Assembly: GCF_000327485.1 (NCBI RefSeq)
Contig: NC_019943.1
Location: 1,364,001-1,428,000, forward strand
Source: Methanoregula formicica SMSP
GTDB taxonomy: Archaea; Halobacteriota; Methanomicrobia; Methanomicrobiales; Methanospirillaceae
Reading direction: 5' to 3'
Length of the DNA: 64,000 bases
The position numbers and the translations under genes are program-made. Shown here in pieces: positions 62,056 to 64,000 of this stretch; position 1 is the stretch's first letter; every line of letters begins with the position of its first letter. A model generated the notes under the pieces. It searched no databases, had not been told where the DNA came from, and worked only from the letters and a program-made list of their open reading frames with translations.

Positions 62056-62637
62056 TTAGAAATTCCCGATCACGAGCGAGTACAGGTCCGCGGTTGTCAC
62101 GGGCGGTTCTGCGATCGGCCCGACTGTGATCTTCTCGTCCGGGTACCCGAGGTTTTCGCAGACTGCGACCTGCAGGGGCAGCCCGAGCCGCTGGAGCCGG
62201 GCATAGAGTTCCTCATCATCGAACTTCGGGTCGGCAAGGAGAAACACTATCTTTCCTCGTTTCACCTCTTCGAGCGTATCGGCCATGCCCTTCTCGTGCC
62301 CGCGCCCGTGGGCAACGACTACCGCGACACGGGATTGAGGAATGTGCAAGCGGGCGGTGGCGATCTGGAGCGAGGAGATCCCGGGAATTACTTCTCCCTG
62401 CAGGTACCCGAGACCGGCGAGCATCGGGTCACCGGTTGAGAGGATCACCGAGTCCTGCGGAAGGCGGGAGAGGGCCTTGAAATCATCGATGGACTTGACG
62501 CGGCACGAGGCAGAGAGGAACGGCCGGGCAAGCTCGATGGCCCGGTCCGAGCCGTACACGTTCCGTGCAGCACGGAGTTCCTTGATTGCCAGTTCCGTAA
62601 GCAGCCCCGGGCCGCAGCCAACGCCGATGATCTTCAT
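62056..62637 (-). CDS. cbiE: Cobalt-precorrin-7 (C5)-methyltransferase
   Basis: The 193-residue tetrapyrrole methylase has the SAM-binding start IIGVGCGPGLLTELAI, the motif VILSTGDPMLAGLGYL and the EVIPGISSLQIATARL segment, all typical of CbiE. It methylates C5 during anaerobic corrin synthesis, before decarboxylation by CbiT. Its start overlaps the cbiD stop by four bases. Cobalamin is central here for methyl transfer to methane and for the corrinoid protein at 40.7-43.0 kb. Confidence 0.9.
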   Translation of the reverse strand: MKIIGVGCGPGLLTELAIKELRAARNVYGSDRAIELARPFLSASCRVKSIDDFKALSRLPQDSVILSTGDPMLAGLGYLQGEVIPGISSLQIATARLHIPQSRVAVVVAHGRGHEKGMADTLEEVKRGKIVFLLADPKFDDEELYARLQRLGLPLQVAVCENLGYPDEKITVGPIAEPPVTTADLYSLVIGNF

Positions 62638-63641
62638 GCACTCTCTCCGATAATCTCACCTTCGCGGTTCACGAGCACCACGCGGATCTGCGGAAACCGT
62701 TTTTTGAATGCGGCAAGGTTCTTCTGAACGATCGCGGGGAATGCCGGGGTGACCGAGAGTTCCTCGACCGTTGCCGACCCGGTGCCTTCCAGTACCTGCG
62801 GGTTGATGTACCGGAGGATGAGTGCGGGGAGGCCAAAAAGGATCGCCTTATTTCTCACTGCGGCAACCGACCGGTCGATCTTCCCGCCAATCAGGATCAC
62901 CTCATGTGCCGGGAACATCAGCCGGGCGAACCGGAGTCCGACCCGGCCGGTGGTGAGGACCGGCTCGTCCGCTGCGGCGATCCGCTCGAGCGTGGACTCG
63001 GTCAGGTGGTCGTCCCACGGCTCGACCAGGCCCGTTGTACCAAGAATAGAGATCCCGTCCATGACGCCGATGCGGGGATTGAGGGTGATCTTCCCGATCT
63101 CCCTGCCTTGCGGGATCGTGAGCCGGATCTCGATACCGAAAAACCCGGCCTCCTTCATTGCTTCCTCGACCGCGATATGAATACAGGCAAGGGCCGGGGG
63201 GCTGACTGCAGGCGTGCCGGCCTTGTACCGGGGAGTATCCCGGGCGAACCGGCCGACACCTTCACCGAAGGAGATTATTATCCCCTTGTTCTTCGGCACT
63301 GCCTCGGCAACAAAGAGGAGCCCGGCCGTTACATCGCCCGGGTAATCCCCGGGCACTTTCCGGGCAGAACCCTGCCCGCCGGATCCTTCGGCCGGAACGT
63401 TGACGGTCAGGCAGCACGGGAGGGCGATGGGGACGGAAGTGAACGGTCTGCCGGCCCGCGAGAGGACCGCTGCCTTGCATGCCGCTGCCGCCGTTGTTCC
63501 GGTGGTAAATCCCCGGGTAAGGACCGTGCCCGATGATGTCAGGACTGCAAGGCCGCGTTCAACGAGCGGGAGCTGGCCGGGCCGCTGGCACTTCTCCACC
63601 CAGGCTTCAGGATAAACAAAACCGGTAACCGGATCACGCAT
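62634..63641 (-). CDS. cbiD: Cobalt-precorrin-5B (C1)-methyltransferase
   Basis: The 335-residue enzyme has the CbiD signature LTRGFTTGTTAAAACKAAVL and GVMDGISILGTTGLVEPWD. It methylates C1 in the anaerobic pathway using SAM. I chose the ATG at 63641 (MRDPVTGFVYPEAW) because the earlier frame lies inside cbiC. It overlaps cbiC by eight bases and cbiE by four, giving the order cbiC-cbiD-cbiE. Confidence 0.92.
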   Translation of the reverse strand: MRDPVTGFVYPEAWVEKCQRPGQLPLVERGLAVLTSSGTVLTRGFTTGTTAAAACKAAVLSRAGRPFTSVPIALPCCLTVNVPAEGSGGQGSARKVPGDYPGDVTAGLLFVAEAVPKNKGIIISFGEGVGRFARDTPRYKAGTPAVSPPALACIHIAVEEAMKEAGFFGIEIRLTIPQGREIGKITLNPRIGVMDGISILGTTGLVEPWDDHLTESTLERIAAADEPVLTTGRVGLRFARLMFPAHEVILIGGKIDRSVAAVRNKAILFGLPALILRYINPQVLEGTGSATVEELSVTPAFPAIVQKNLAAFKKRFPQIRVVLVNREGEIIGESA

Positions 63642-64000
63642 CCGTTTCCTCGATGAACATCGTGATGCATTCGTTTGCTGCGGCAACCGCGACCGGCGTG
63701 CCGCCCCGCGTGCCTTCGGAAGAGATGGACGGGATGTCAATCGTCCGGAGCAGCGCTTTGCTCTCTGCGGCATTGACAAACCCAACCGGGGCTCCGATGA
63801 TGGCCGCGGGCCGGACGCCTTTCTTCACCATTGCGCAGAGCGAGAGAAGTGCCGAGGGTGCGTTTCCGATCACGACAATGGAGTCCGGCAGCCGGTCCTT
63901 CAGCGCGATGAACCCGGCCGAGCTCCTCGTGATCCCCCGCTCCTTTACGATATCGGCACCGAAATCGAGTGCGCAGAGCACCTCGCTCTTGTGTCCCTTC
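63634..64000 (-). CDS. cbiC: Cobalt-precorrin-8 methylmutase, partial
   Basis: About 121 residues of the C-terminal part are present; the start lies beyond the window. The visible motifs (VIGNAPSALLSLCAMV, AIIGAPVGFVNAAESK, SEGTRGGTPVAVAA) are those of CbiC/CobH. The enzyme moves a methyl group from C11 to C12 to give cobyrinate. The frame is open to base 64000. Confidence 0.9.
   Translation of the reverse strand, partial: KGHKSEVLCALDFGADIVKERGITRSSAGFIALKDRLPDSIVVIGNAPSALLSLCAMVKKGVRPAAIIGAPVGFVNAAESKALLRTIDIPSISSEGTRGGTPVAVAAANECITMFIEETDA

Overview
The window looks like the chromosome of a methanogenic archaeon, most likely Methanomicrobiales and close to Methanoregula. Supporting signs are an archaeal-type pyruvoyl arginine decarboxylase, an HxlB-type hexulose-phosphate isomerase, anaerobic cobalamin genes (cbiC/D/E), a DUF3821+PEGA surface protein, many MNT/HEPN and PIN modules, BRE/TATA-like promoters and an acetyl-CoA synthase cluster. 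The assignment rests on gene content only; no database search was run.

Region 1 (0.2-9.8 kb, nearly all minus strand) is a surface-glycan locus. It holds a Wzx-type flippase, a UDP-GlcNAc 2-epimerase homologue, a UDP-HexNAc 6-dehydrogenase, two paralogous DegT/DnrJ aminotransferases, a hexapeptide N-acetyltransferase, a Gfo/Idh/MocA oxidoreductase and an SDR epimerase. Together they match the Wbp/Wlb route to a UDP-2,3-diacetamido-hexuronic acid. An MNT/HEPN toxin-antitoxin pair sits between the dehydrogenase and the epimerase, next to a remnant of another epimerase start.

Region 2 (9.8-16.7 kb) is an accessory island: a second MNT/HEPN pair, a third decaying MNT/HEPN pair, a remnant and an intact copy of a DUF4143 ATPase, a VapBC pair with a palindromic operator, a possible structured RNA and two orphan genes.

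Region 3 (16.7-30.8 kb) is dominated by membrane and exported proteins. A seven-gene operon (20.3-26.95 kb) carries MoxR ATPase, DUF58, DUF4350 and a DUF4129-like membrane protein. It is followed by a DUF1616 protein, a membrane-anchored response-regulator receiver and a secreted metallopeptidase. A twice-frameshifted secreted-protein gene lies at 19.6-20.1 kb.

Region 4 (31.2-38.5 kb) holds tRNA-Arg(CCG) and housekeeping genes: M42 aminopeptidase, aminotransferase, HxlB, Dam methylase, an ACT-MBL protein and the DUF3821 protein.

Region 5 (38.6-46.8 kb) is the most striking part. One tight operon encodes a long, bacterial-type acetyl-CoA synthase (AcsB), both corrinoid iron-sulfur protein subunits, the reductive corrinoid activator AcsV, a MetE-like zinc methyltransferase and a CooC/AcsF nickel ATPase. 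No CO dehydrogenase and no AcsE methyltransferase are encoded nearby. It is followed by a dense array of perfect hairpins (46.96-47.38 kb), part of which recurs inverted at 28.1 kb.

Region 6 (47.4-64 kb) contains arginine decarboxylase, a HAD phosphatase, a fusion of a 2H phosphoesterase with a calcineurin-like phosphatase, an MBL-rhodanese protein, a YyaL-type thioredoxin protein, mutS-mutL with a MutY-like glycosylase, and cobalamin genes cbiE, cbiD and cbiC, the last cut by the window end.
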